Shown: one piece after another, positions 1 through 10,255 of the stretch
Position numbering within the stretch: position 1 is the first letter of the stretch
Layout: each line of letters starts with the position of its first letter
Source of the DNA: Serripes groenlandicus
Lineage: Eukaryota; Mollusca; Bivalvia; Cardiida; Cardiidae
Assembly (NCBI GenBank): GCA_031761405.1
Contig: JASEVX010000006.1
Span: 28,043,533-28,107,532, forward strand
Reading direction: 5' to 3'
DNA length: 64,000 bases
The notes under the pieces: generated by a model
Seen by the model: only the letters and a program-made list of their open reading frames with translations
The model's database searches: none
What the model was told of the DNA's origin: nothing
Position numbers and translations under genes: made by a program

Positions 1-196
1 CATTGTAAAACATGTTTCCTGTGCGTATATCAAGAAATTGTCTAATCCTAAGTAGGAGGTACAATAAAGAGTTACATTTTTTTTTACGAACTTGCTCAAC
101 TTGTGTTTTCCAGTTCAATTTGTGGTCAACTTGAATACCTAGTAATTTTTCAACTTCAGAAAATTCAATGACTTCAGTGCAAAAGATGAGTTTATT
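1..196 (-). pseudogene. LINE reverse-transcriptase fragment
   Basis: Reading the minus strand from 196 to 1 gives ~65 codons without a stop, including EKLLGIQVDHKLNWKTQVEQ and LLYLLLRIRQFL followed by FYN. This matches the 'K.LG..(I/L)D..L.W..H(I/V)' thumb-region block and the following 'L.R(I/V)..FL......(L/F)Y.(A/S)' block of jockey/CR1-type non-LTR reverse transcriptases. The left side continues outside the window; the right side is cut by the repeat starting at 196. No ATG or catalytic YADD box is in the visible part. Confidence 0.75.
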
Positions 197-478
197 ATAC
201 CCCCTATATAGGAGTCACTGTTAAGGCTGTTAGTCTGTCTGTCTGTCTGTCTGTCGGTCGAGAGCCATATTTTGTCCGGCCTATTTCTTACAAACCACTG
301 GGTGGAATTCAATAACATTTTACATGAAGCTTCTATACCATGAGGAGATGTGTGCATATCCTAAGGGGGTTACAATTGCATGTTATTACCGAGTTATGGC
401 CCTTTTACTTATTAAGTTATGGTGTAGGTCAAGGTGCTGTTTAGGGGGTATTTATCATCTTCAGTGATAGTTCTAGTT
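196..478. repeat. Interspersed repeat, family D (short copy)
   Basis: Begins TATACCCCCTATATAGGAGT, contains (GTCT)n at about 232-255 and ends GGGGGTATTTATCATCTTCA then GTGATAGTTCTAGTT. The same ends are found at 36057-36259 and 7016-8350. Its insertion truncates the LINE fragment to the left. Confidence 0.7.
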
Positions 479-654
479 AGTATTGCTTGAACTGATTTAC
501 GCAATGAGTATTATATGTTGATGAAATTATCATAGCCTTTGTTTTTTAAGGATTAGATATCATTGAGTTTCTCTGACACCAACATAACCAAATTTAGAAG
601 CATGAATGTGAATCAGAATTAGGAAAAGAGAAAATTGCGCATTATCAGATATCC

Positions 655-1041
655 GTGTGGTCACATTTTCTTACAAACAATTTCTCCTAAACCAACGGAC
701 CAATTTGGAAATATTTTCAGAGGAATGTTCCTAAGGGGGTCCTCTGTCAAAATTTGTTCAAAGAATTGAATTCTAGGAAGAACTGTGGTTGCTGCGGAAT
801 GAGAAAGATGGGGAAATGCCAACACTTTAAAAAACCTCTTATCCAATAATATGTAATTGATTTAAATTACTTAGGCAAAAATGTTCATGGAGTGACCTCA
901 CTGATCTACCAAGATTGTTGAAAGGCAAAAATGTTCATGGAGTGACCTCACTGATCTACCAAGATTGTTGAAATTATTCATATCTGTTGAAAAACATGGC
1001 CACCAGGGGATTGGGCTTGTACGTCTTATGTAGTTTCCAAA
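655..1041. repeat. Fragment of mosaic element related to the one at 5064
   Basis: The run CACATTTTCTTACAAACAAT then TTCTCCTAAACCAA and 'ATGTTCCT..GGGG.CCTCT' parallels 5130-5300, and ACATGGCCACCAGGGG matches its core unit. It lacks both element ends. A 50-bp perfect tandem duplication lies inside. Confidence 0.6.
873..972. repeat. 50-bp perfect tandem duplication
   Basis: The 50 bases starting AGGCAAAAATGTTCATGGAG at 873 repeat without a change at 923. This is a recent slippage or template-switch duplication inside the repeat fragment. Confidence 0.95.
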
Positions 1042-1565
1042 TGCCGTCTGCTGCAGAGCCAGCAAAAGTTATCTGTTTTGAGGGAAAGGGTTTGTTTAAG
1101 TCCTAACTCATTGCATACAGGGGAAAGAGAGCAAACTCATTAACAGCATAAGTGCTCAGTAAGAATGTTATTAAATATAGTGCCAAAATGAGAAGAACAA
1201 TTGCCGGGGAACAATTATAAAGGTTCAATTCTAGGTATGAACAATTTGAAACCACTTAACAAAGATGATTCATGACAAATAGTAGTTAACCTTTTCCCCC
1301 GATACAGACTGATGTTTGATGCCTTTGCAGCTGACAACTTATTAACACATTGTGGTAAAAGGGGGGGAAATTGTGCAAAATTAACAATTTTACCTTTTCT
1401 TACAATGTTATATGTTAACTTTTTTCCCTGAATACAACAAGTTAGCTTAAATTGAACCTGTTCCCACTTGCAGACTGATCTGAAGCATTAACAACTTTTA
1501 AAAACAGTTCGGCAAAACGAAAAAATATTCATTATGAGCCATTTCTCCTTCTTCCATCATGTTTG

Positions 1566-1791
1566 TAACCCTTTCCCTCATTTAGACGCTTTCTGACGCC
1601 TCTGCAGCAGATGGCTTTTTGAAAACATAGTGAAAAAAGAAGAAATTCCTCAAAACGAGCAATTTCTCCTTTTGCCACAATGTTTTCCATTTTTAGTCAT
1701 AGGTTATCCATTCAATTATTGAGATTTTCTATATTTTTTACAAAATATGTTCAAAGTCGTCTGCTGCAGGATTGTCGTATGAGGGAAAGGT
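1566..1791. repeat. MITE-A copy
   Basis: Starts TAACCCTTTCCCTCA, has CTGCAGCAGA and a central GAAATT..AATTTC hairpin, ends GTATGAGGGAAAGG; the flanking TTAA has decayed on both sides. Bases 1260-1500 hold an older, partly erased copy or copies. Confidence 0.8.
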
Positions 1792-2394
1792 CTATCCTAT
1801 GTTCAGACGGGTCGGCTACAGGCTGGCAGTTTGGATGCATCCAGGACAAATGTCAAAATGCTCAGTCTGCTTTGAACATCAATGTCATCTGTATCAGGGT
1901 ATAAAGATGAACCTTTTCTTACACATATTACAAATCTGCAGCAGACAACTTTTAAAACATTTACACAAAAATAAGGGAATCTCTATAATTGAAAGTATAA
2001 TTATAAACAATACACACCTAAAAATATTGTGACAAAAGAAGAAATTGCTTTTCATGAGCAAATTCTTCTTTTCCCGCAATGTTTTTTAAAAGTAGTCTGC
2101 TGCAGAATTATCAAAATGCATCTGTTACTGATGGGAAAGTATTAATTTATTACTTTACATATTGATTGAGACATTAATGGTTTCCTCACTTCCAGAAATA
2201 ATCATGATTGGATGAATATTTTGGAACCTTCCGTATCATGCCATGTTCTATTACTGTAGTAAACAAGCTAATCAGTGCACGAAAGATATCATTTTAATCC
2301 TTTGACTAAGCATTGCCCAGGGCAGCGACCTCACAAATTTTTTCTCTGTATTACTTGACAATATTGACCTGAACCTGACCTTTGTGTTTAAATA

Positions 2395-2490
2395 CCACCT
2401 ATGGAAGACAGTACCCATGGTGCAGAGGTAGAGCATCGGCCTCTTATACCAAAGGTCCAGGGTTTGAGTCCTGTGATGAGCGGGTTCTGA
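2395..2490 (+). repeat. tRNA-derived SINE head (SINE-2)
   Basis: TGGTGCAGAGGTAGAGCATC resembles an A box and GGGTTTGAGTCC a B box, 30-odd bases apart, as in a tRNA-derived Pol III promoter. The head is cut at ~2490 by a MITE-A fragment. Confidence 0.6.
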
Positions 2491-2496
2491 CTTTTT

Positions 2497-2915
2497 TCAC
2501 AAAATTCTGCAGCAGACGACTTTGAACATATTTTGTCAAAAAATAGAAAATCTCTATAACTGAATGGATAACCTATGACTAAAAGTGGAAAACATTGTGG
2601 CAAAAGGAGAAATTGCTTGTTTTGAGCAATTTCTTCTTTTGTCATTATGTTTTCTAAAACCCAATGTTGAATCAAAAAGTTATATTGTATTTAACCCTTT
2701 CCCCAATACAACAAACCTGCAGCAGACGACATTGAAATTATCAAGGTCAAAATATACAAAAGAAAAGTATGATTATTGAATAGAGTTGAAAACATGGTGA
2801 CAAAAGGAGAAATTGCTTGTTTTGAGCAATTTCTTCTTGTTGCCATATTTTCAAAAAGCTGTCTGCTGCAGAGGCATCAGAAAGCATCTATATGAGGAAA
2901 AGCGTTTATTATTTA
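2497..2915. repeat. Two decayed MITE-A copies
   Basis: TTCTGCAGCAGACGACTTTG at ~2500 begins one; a second begins TTAACCCTTTCCC at ~2693 and ends in the CTGCTGCAGAGGC / TATGAGGAAAAGCG terminus near 2912. Both have the central TTGC..GCAA hairpin. Confidence 0.7.
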
Positions 2916-3127
2916 TTTGACAAAATTAATGGTTTTCCGTATGGTGACCTTCTGTGACTTAATTCTGAACAATAAAGACGTAATGCATGGACCTGCAGTG
3001 TGATCTGGATCTACATTGGGTATTTAAACCCTTTCCCATATACAGAAGCTTTCTGAGGTAATTTTAACCCTTTCCCGCATACAGACGCTCTCTGACGCCT
3101 GCAGCAGCTGACAACTCAATTTATTTA

Positions 3128-3345
3128 TAAAGATTTTCATTTTATTGTCCCCCGCTATTATTTCTCATTCGTCAGTCAGTCCGTCAGTCACGCTGTCACA
3201 AAAACTTTAACCTTGGTCATAACTTCTGAACCGTAATAGGTACTGCTTTCATATTTCACATGTGTATTCCTTGTGACAACCCCTTTCCATCAATACCAAT
3301 TTTTTTGACCTTGTGACCTTGACCCTGGCGGGGACCATAATTCTC
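3128..3345. repeat. Interspersed repeat fragment with GTCAGTC tract
   Basis: TTATTGTCCCCCGCTATTAT then GTCAGTCAGTCCGTCAGTCA followed by 'AAAACTTTAACCTTGGTCATAACTTCTGAACCG'-type sequence, the pattern of mosaic elements with a simple tract near the 5' end. No second copy is complete in the window. Confidence 0.4.
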
Positions 3346-3374
3346 TGAATTTGCTTGTTTTTAATGTTTTCAAA

Positions 3375-3517
3375 GTTTTCAGCGACCGCCCCGTTGGTGT
3401 AGTGCAAGAGCATCAGTGCCCCTAGTATGGGGAGTCGCAGGTTCAATCCCCAGTCACTCACCTGTCATACCAAAGACTTGAAAAGTGGTTGTATTGACTG
3501 CCCGCCCTCCTTGGCAC
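3375..3517 (+). repeat. tRNA-derived SINE-2 copy
   Basis: A-box-like TTGGTGTAGTGCAAGAGCAT and B-box AGGTTCAATCCCC, then CATACCAAAGACTTGAAAAG and GCCCTCCTTGGCACT, a body shared with 46619-46790. Ends at a MITE-A insertion (TTAA at 3518). Confidence 0.7.
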
Positions 3518-3750
3518 TTAACCCTTTCCCTCATATAGACGCTTTGTGACGCCTCTGCAGCAGACGGCTTCTTGAAAACATCATAGTGACAAAAGAAGAA
3601 ATTGCTCAAAACGAGCAATTTCTCCTTTTGCCACAATGTTTTCCACTTTTAGTCATAGGTTATCCATTTAATTATAGAGATTTTCCATTTTTTGACAAAA
3701 TATGTTCAAAGTCGTCTGCTGCAGAATTGTCGTATGAGGGAAAGGGTTAA
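3518..3750. repeat. MITE-A, complete copy
   Basis: TTAACCCTTTCCC at the left, GGGAAAGGGTTAA at the right, total 233 bp. Inside: CTGCAGCAGACGGC near the left end and its inverted form GTCGTCTGCTGCAG near the right end; a central hairpin ATTGCTC-AAAAC-GAGCAAT whose stem extends through GAAAACAT..ATGTTTTC with a few mismatches. TTAA flanks plus a CCC terminus are as in piggyBac-type elements. No ORF. A good reference copy. Confidence 0.95.
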
Positions 3751-3825
3751 GGCTTGTGTCAGGATGAATGGACCAGAATTACTCAGGTAATTTTAACTTA
3801 CCAAGGAAAAGCTTTGAAATAACAT

Positions 3826-4032
3826 ATAGATGCTTTCTGCAGCAGACGGCTTTTTGAAAACATAGTGACAAAAGAAGAAATTGCTCAAAACGAGCAATTT
3901 CTCCTTTGCCACAATGTTTTCCACTTTTAGTTGTAGGTTATATATCCATTCAATTATAGAGAATTTCTATTTTTTGACAAAATGTGTTCAAAGTTGTCTG
4001 TTGCAGAATTGTCGTATGAGGGAAAGGGTTAA
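3826..4032. repeat. MITE-A, 5'-eroded copy
   Basis: Left end lacks CCCTTTCCC and starts ATATAGATGCTTTCTGCAGC; right end GGGAAAGGGTTAA intact. Central loop AAAAC with GCTC/GAGC arms. Confidence 0.9.
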
Positions 4033-4150
4033 GCACCAAATAATCAATCAAAAATCTGCTGCAGTAGATGTTTCGTGTGTGGGAAGGGTTAATTGGACAG
4101 AAATAATGAAGTTGTCACTGTAAACAGTAAATTGTGAACTGATACTTTCT

Positions 4151-4574
4151 TTAACCCTTTCCCACATACAGACGCTTTCTGACGCCTCTGCAGCAGACGG
4201 CTTTTTGAAAACATAGTGACAAAAGAAGAAATTGCACAAAACGTGCAATTTCTCCTTTTGCCACAATGTTTTCCACTTTTTGTCATAGGTTATCCATTCA
4301 ATTATTGAGATTTTCTATGTTTTGACAAAACACGTTCAAAGCCGTCTGCTGCAGAATTGTCGTATGAGGGAAAGGGTTAACCCTTTCCCACATACATACG
4401 CTTTCTGACGCCTTTGCAGCAGCGACATTTGCTGTACATTTTGGGAAAAAAGGAGAAATATTTCAAAATGACAATAAAGTTGATCATTCATTAAATTTTA
4501 TAGATATTTTGATATCTAGATGTTTTCAAAGTCTTATCTGCTGATGATTTGTTGTATATAGGGGAAAGGGTTAA
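4151..4574. repeat. Two MITE-A copies head-to-tail sharing one TTAA
   Basis: Copy one 4151-4380, copy two 4377-4574; the TTAA at 4377-4380 serves as the right flank of the first and the left flank of the second. Copy one has the GCAC/GTGC version of the central hairpin. The second copy is diverged in the middle. Direct abutment implies insertion into the TTAA of an existing copy. Confidence 0.93.
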
Positions 4575-4810
4575 TTGGACAGAAATAATGAGGTTGTCTG
4601 TCACCGTTAACAGCAAATTGTGGACTGATTCCTTAGAGACATGATGATGGGAACATGATGTGTTGTAAGTTGAACATTAACTGATCTCAAAGTTGATGGA
4701 AGAAATTTAAAGATTTGAAAGTCAAAAATTTAATTGTGAACCGCAAATTATTTTTTGTACATTGGGTCGATTTTAAAGGACAAATTTCCAGAAAATCATG
4801 ATAAATTGAT

Positions 4811-5042
4811 TTAACCCTTTCCCTCATATAGACGCTTTATGACGCCTCTGCAGCAGACGGCTTTTTGAAAACATAGTGACAAAAGAAGAAATTGCACAAA
4901 ACATGCAATTTCTCCTTTTGCCACAATGTTTTCCACTTTTTGTCATATCTGTTATCCATTCAATTATGGAGTTTTTCTATGTTTTGACAAAATACATTCA
5001 AAGTCGTCTGCTGCAGAATTGTCGTATGAGGGAAAGGGTTAA
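4811..5042. repeat. MITE-A, complete copy
   Basis: TTAACCCTTTCCCTCATATA to GAGGGAAAGGGTTAA, 232 bp. Central hairpin has GCAC on the left and ATGC on the right, i.e. one arm changed. Confidence 0.95.
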
Positions 5043-5063
5043 ATCCTTACATTCCCTGTTTTT

Positions 5064-6311
5064 AGCTCACCTATTCACAAAGTGCAAGGTGACCTTTTGT
5101 GACCGCTCACCGTCCGTCGTCCGTCCGTTCACATTTTCCTACAAACGACTTCTCCTAAACCAATTAACCAAATTCAAAATAATTTTACAGGAATGTTCCT
5201 TTGGTGGATCTCTTTCAAACTTGTTCAAAGAACTTTATTCCATGCAGAACTTTGACTGCCACAGCAACAAAAAAGGGGAAATTAACCAAAACTTAAAAAA
5301 TCGTCTTGTCCAAAAGTACCGGCCCGATTTGAAAATTATTTTGCACAAATGTTTCTTGGGGTACCCTCTACCAAGATTGTTCAAATATTTCCAACCGTTG
5401 AAAAACATGGCCGCCAGGGGGCGGAGCTTATTTTCCTTATATGTGCATTGTTAAAACTTTAAAAATCTTCTTGTCCAAAAGTACTGGCCCGATTTGAAAA
5501 TTATTTTGCACAAATGTTCCTTGGGGCACCCTTTGACACGATTGTTCAAATATTTCCGATCCGTTGAAAAACATGGCCGCCAGGGGACGGAGCTTGTTCA
5601 TAGACTCATATAGGGAAAAACCTTTAAAAATCTCCTTGTCTAAGAGTAGAGGGCCCAGGCCTTTGATATTGGGTACGTAGCATCATCTAGTGGATCTCTA
5701 CCAAGATTGTTCAAATTATAGCCCATGGGTCAAAATTACCCATCCCTGGGGGTCACTTGTTTTACATAGACTCATAAAGGGAAAATAATTAAAAAATCAT
5801 CTTGTCTAAAAGTAGAAGGCCCAGGCCTTTGATATTTGGTATGTAGCATCATCTAGTGGACCCCTACCAAGATTGTTCAAATTATAGTCCTGGGCTCAAA
5901 AATGGCCCCACCCGGGTCACTTGTTTTACATATACTTGTACAGGGAAAAACTTTAAAAATCTTGTCTAAAAGTTTGATATTTGAAATCTAACTTCATCTA
6001 GTGGACTTCTACCAAGATTGGTCAAATTATTATAGCCCTGGTGTCAAACATGGCTCCACCCTGGGGATCACTTGTTTTACATAGACTTGTTAAGGTAAAC
6101 ACTTTAAAAATATTCTTGTCCATTTGCCATGAATGTTCTTTGGGTGCCCCTCTACTAAGACTTCAAATTATTTTGATAGGATGATTATGAACATGGCCAC
6201 CAGGGGGGGGTTGCTTGTTTTCCGTATATATGTATAGACAAAGAACAATGAAAACTTTTAAGTTTGATTAAATCAGGTGAGCGATATAGGACCATCATGG
6301 TCCTCTTGTTT
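5064..6311. repeat. Mosaic (Helitron-like/pearl-like) element, ~1.25 kb
   Basis: Begins AGCTCACCTATTCACAAAGTG with a short hairpin, then a CCGTCGTCCGTCC tract, then five or six ~160-180-bp core units marked by 'TCTTGTCCAAAAGTA' / 'AACATGGCCGCCAGGGG' / 'ACTTGTTTTACATAGACT', and ends CAGGTGAGCG, the hairpin AGGACCATCATGGTCCT and CTTGTTT. A 192-codon open stretch at 4876-5454 runs from the MITE into this element and is not a gene. Confidence 0.8.
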
Positions 6312-6359
6312 TTGAAAACCACTATAAATGAAAGTTTAATGGTGGAAAATGTTGTTTCA

Positions 6360-6440
6360 TTATGAGCAATTTCTTCTTTTGCTACAATGTTTTCAAAAGT
6401 CGTCTGCTGCAAAGGCGTCAGAAAGCGTCTATATATGGGA
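6360..6440. repeat. MITE-A end fragment
   Basis: GAGCAATTTCTTCTTTTGCT then GTCGTCTGCTGCAAAGGCG and GGGAAAGG; half an element only. Confidence 0.6.
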
Positions 6441-6534
6441 AAGGAATATTTTTGGTAAACAAAAATATCATCTCACTACTACAAACCTTTTGATTGCCAC
6501 AATATATGGATTAATTTAGTAATAGCAAAGATAT

Positions 6535-6735
6535 TTAACCCTTTCCCTCATACGAAAATTCTGCAGCAGACGCCTTTGAACATATTTTGTCAAAAAATAG
6601 AAAATCTCTATAATTGAATGGATAACCTATGACTTAAAGTGGAAAACATTGTTGCTTGTTTTGAGCAATTTCTTCTTTTGTCACTATGTTTTCAAAAAGC
6701 TGTCTGCTGCAGAAAGCGTCTATATGAGGGAAATA
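6535..6735. repeat. MITE-A copy, opposite orientation
   Basis: TTAACCCTTTCCCTCATACG, reading CTGCAGCAGACG then GTCAAAAAATAGAAAATC; ends TATATGAGGGAAAT. Internal deletion removes the left hairpin arm. Confidence 0.85.
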
Positions 6736-7015
6736 TCAGGGCCAATGGTTACTATTACAATTGCCTTGAGAGTCATTTTCAACCATAGATATTTTCTTAT
6801 TGATGTGACCTTACTACTGCCCAATTAATGCCTTTAGAAATGCAGAACATTTCTTAGACTACATCGTCATGAAAAAAATGAATTCTACATACCATGAAGG
6901 CCACAATAAGTTACTATTGGAGAGAAACTTTGTGCAATTTCTTCCATTCCTGCTATGCTTTCGATAGTTTTAGAAAGCTGTGTCAGTTTCCCATAAAGGG
7001 TTAATAGAAATTTGG

Positions 7016-8350
7016 TTTTTATACTCTCGACAAACAAAGTTTGAAGGGGCTTTATTTGAGTCGTCCTGTGGTCTGTCGGTTGGTCGGTTCGTTTTAATTT
7101 TCTGAAAATTTAAATTTTAAAAATTCTGCTGGATGAAATTTAATAAAACTTCATATGATAATACAAAATAGTGAGAGGAAGTAGTCATTGTACAAGAACC
7201 ATAACACTATTTCACCTAATTACAGAGTTATTTCCCTTTATTACTTTTTCTTGTCCAGAGGAATTAAATTAATTTAATAACTTGAAAACTACTAGATGGA
7301 ATCTAATAAAACTTCATACAATGGTAAAGCACAATGAGAGGTAGTGCAGTGTACAAGAATAACTCTATTTGATCTAATTTCATAGTTATTGCCTTTCTTA
7401 CTTTTTTCTTGTCCGGAGAATAACTTTCATTGCCCTTTCTTACTGTTTTCTTGTCTGGAGAATAACTAAAAATCTAAAAGCTGGAATTTAATAAAACTTC
7501 AAACAATGTTAGAACACAATGAGAGGAATTGCAGTGAACAAGAATCATAACTCTATTTTATCTAATTACAGAGTTATTGCTGCCTTTTCTTACTTTTTTC
7601 TTGTCCGGTGAATATTAAACTTTAAAACCACAGGATGGAATTTAATAAAACTTCTTACAATTGTAGAGCACAATGAGCGGAAGTGCCATGTACAAGAAGC
7701 ATAACTCTATTTTAGCTATCTACAGAGTCATTGCCTTTTGTTACATTTTTTTTTTTTCCGGAGAATAACTTGAAAACTACTGGATGGAATATTCTAAAAC
7801 TTCATTCAATGGTAAAACACAATGAAAGGGAGTGCAGTGTACAAGAACCATAATTCTTTTTGAGCTAAATATCAGAACTTTATTATAAGAAGTGCACTGA
7901 ACCCACTAGAGCATGAAGTAACTGTTTCATACTTATTAACAGAGTGTTTCAAGTGTCACAAATATGATGAAAAAGTGTTATATGTTAACATACAAAACGT
8001 CAATGCTCAAAACATTTAAAATCAGTGAAGAATCGTTTGTAATGAACTGTAATTACAAAGACCCAACAATGTCAAATGTTTATAAACTGTCTTATTCATT
8101 AAAAAACTCAGCGTAACTCAAATACTTATAAAATGTATTAATTGCCAAGTAAGCTTGTGCACTGCACAACAGCACAAAAAAGTTTTATTTTATAATTTTA
8201 TGAAAGACAATCCAAAAATGAACAAAACAAAAATAAGCCGATCCATAACATTGTCATTTTTAGGTGGAGTTTCTAAACATTTCACTACCATTTCCTATCA
8301 GGGCGGTGTTAGGGGGGTATTTATCACATTCAGTGATAGCTCTAGTTATT
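7016..8350. repeat. Family D element, long copy with ~150-175-bp tandem core
   Basis: 5' TATACTCTCGACAAACAAAG and GTCTGTCGGTTGGTCGG; five or more diverged units each with 'CTTTTTTCTTGTCCGGAGAATAACT', 'TGGATGGAATTTAATAAAAC' and 'TGTACAAGAACCATAACTCT'; 3' end GGGGGGTATTTATCACATTC then GTGATAGCTCTAGTT at 8350. Bases 7870-8270 between the units and the 3' end are AT-rich with nothing recognisable. Confidence 0.7.
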
Positions 8351-8503
8351 TTTAAAGCATGAAGACACAGCATTAGCTATGAGAGAAAAACTTTGACCAG
8401 AATCATCTCTTCCAACAATGTTTTCTAAAGTTTCTACTGTGTAAGTGTCAAGAATTGTAAGATATGGGTAAAGTGTTTAATGACCTTGGGTTCTTATTTT
8501 CAG

Positions 8504-8692
8504 AGCATGAAGGTCACAGCCGGGGCAATGGGAGAGAAGCCTGCTAACAACAATCCTGACTTAGTTGTACCAGAAATTAGTATCTCTGAATCATGTTCAG
8601 GCGGTCTCAATGATAAGAAGGGGGATAACTTTGATGTAACTGAAGATATGATGTCTGTGAGTGAAGAAATTGAAGCACAAGAGGAGGAAGAG
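8504..8692 (+). CDS. SLC6 transporter exon 1 (cytosolic N-terminus)
   Basis: Acceptor TTCTTATTTTCAG ends at 8503 and the donor GTGGGT starts at 8693. The first in-frame ATG after the acceptor is at 8507, giving residues 1-62; a second Met is at residue 8. This stretch is hydrophilic and acidic, ending in a run of five Glu, as expected for the poorly conserved cytosolic N-tail of SLC6 proteins. The exon ends in phase 0 and joins exon 2 in frame. The acceptor implies an upstream non-coding (or short coding) exon that I could not locate. Assignment rests on the frame and donor/acceptor match with exon 2, since the N-tail itself has no family signature. Confidence 0.72.
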
Positions 8693-8879
8693 GTGGGTTT
8701 TAAAGTTTATTATTTCCCAACTGGTTTGCACCTTGGCCCTCCAGTCCTGTCCTTCCAGATGCACAATCAAGGTGGTAGGTAGATAGAGCTGTGGCCTAAG
8801 ACACAAGAAAACACTAGATATATTCTGTAATCACTTTATTCTTTTTCTTTAAAACAATGAAAGTACCACCAAGTGGCAG

Positions 8880-9645
8880 TCAGTCATCCTTCCATCCAAA
8901 TTGGGTTTGATCCACGGCCGGGTCACGCCAAAAACTTTGAAATATAGTAGTTATGGCTAGGCACTATAGTAGTTATGGCTAGGCACTATAGTAGTTATGG
9001 CTAGGCACTATAGTAGTTATGGCTAGGCACTATAGTAGTTATGGCTAGGCACTATAATAGTTATGGCTAGGCACTATAGTAGTTATGGCTAGGCACTATA
9101 GTAGTTATGGATAGGCACTTTAGTAGTTATGGATAGGCACTATAGTAGTTATGGCTAGGCACTATAGTAGTTATGGCTAGGCACTATAGTAGTTATGGCT
9201 CGGCACTATAGTAGTTATGGAAAGGCACTATAGTAGTTATGGCTAGGCACTATAGTAGTTATGGATAGGCACTTTAGTAGTTATGGATAGGCACTATAGT
9301 AGTTATGGCTAGGCACTATAGTAGTTATGGCTAGGCACTATAGTAGTTATGGCTAGGCACTATAGTAGTTATGGCTCGGCACTATAGTAGTTATGGAAAG
9401 GCACTATAGTAGTTATGGCTAGGCACTATAGTAGTTATGGCTAGGCACTCAGGGTTGAGGGGGTTATATCATTGCGACTGACTGGCTGGTGTCAGGGTTA
9501 ATGGTCCTGTAGTACTGGTAGCTTTCCCAGGACATGCCATGATATAACTGAACTAAAACACTAACCAAACCATCAATCTTTTGTTTTAAAAACATGGATG
9601 TACCACCTAAGGGGTGAGGTGTAGGGGCAGTCGTTCTTCCATCCA
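8880..9645 (+). repeat. SINE-2 copy expanded by a 22-bp minisatellite
   Basis: Left part has GGGTTTGATCCACGGCCGGGTCACGCCAAAAACTTTG-type sequence (B-box end of SINE-2); right part GGCACTCAGGGTTGAGGGGG, GACTGGCTGGTGTCAGGGTTA and 'CATGCCATGATATAACTGA', the SINE-2 body seen at 46619-46790. Between them lies the 22-bp array, whose unit is a mutated version of the SINE's 'GGTAGTAATGGCTGCC...GGCGCTCA'. Confidence 0.75.
8942..9450. repeat. 22-bp minisatellite, ~23 units
   Basis: Unit ACTATAGTAGTTATGGCTAGGC in near-perfect tandem. Variants (GGATAGGC, GGCTCGGC, GGAAAGGC, CACTTTAG) recur in the same order twice (about 9100-9240 and 9255-9410), showing that a ~154-bp block of seven units was itself duplicated. 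Confidence 0.95.
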
Positions 9646-9771
9646 AACTTGTCCAGGCTAATCCTCCTATGCCGTTTTACTTAGAGTAACCAAATATGGT
9701 TTGCATAAAGTGTCTTGGGAAGACAAAGTAACGCATACCAAAATTGGGTCACTTTGACCTTGACCTTGGTT

Positions 9772-9980
9772 CACTTCCCACTTACAATATATATGTTGCA
9801 GACGACATTGTTAACATCTTGCAAATCAATTAAGAAAAATCTTGACAATTGAAATTATTTATATTGAATAATTTTAAAAGTTTGTGGCAAAAGGCATTTT
9901 GTCCTTTTGCCACATTGATTTCACAAGTTGTCTGCTGCAAATTTGTCCAAAGCAGTTTGCATGTGGGCAAGTTTTAAACT
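9772..9980. repeat. MITE-A, old copy
   Basis: CACTTCCCACTTACAA ... TTGCAGACGACATTG ... GTTGTCTGCTGCAAATTTGT ... GTGGGCAAGTTTTAA. TIRs decayed. Confidence 0.6.
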
Positions 9981-10025
9981 TGGACCAGGTGATTAAAAAC
10001 TACACTTGTTACTTAATATCAACAC

Positions 10026-10255
10026 TTAACCCTTTCCCACATACAGCAATTCTGCAGCAGACGACTTTGAAAACATGGTGACAAAAACCTGAAAGAATCT
10101 CCATACAAGATAGCTTAATTGTTGAATAAAGTTGATAACATTGTGGCCAAAGGAGAAATTACTCATCATGAGCAATTTCACCTTTGGCCACAATGATTTC
10201 AAAAGTGGTCTGCTGCTATTGCGTCAAAATGCGTCTGCAGGTGGGAAAGAGTTAA
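10026..10255. repeat. MITE-A, complete copy, followed by a second
   Basis: TTAACCCTTTCCCACATACA to GGGAAAGAGTTAA; the last TTAA starts another decayed copy (TTAACCCTTTTCCCACAAAC) that fades by ~10440. Further decayed copies fill 10440-10620 and 10750-11150, all with the CTGC..GACG and ATTGCTC-type motifs. Confidence 0.88.

Noticed and set aside
4876..5454. 192-codon open frame on the plus strand
   Set aside because: It runs from a MITE-A copy into a mosaic element; equivalent open stretches appear in other copies at the same place, and no domain is visible.
8942..9450. CRISPR-like array
   Set aside because: Units are contiguous 22-mers without spacers in a eukaryotic intron; this is a minisatellite.
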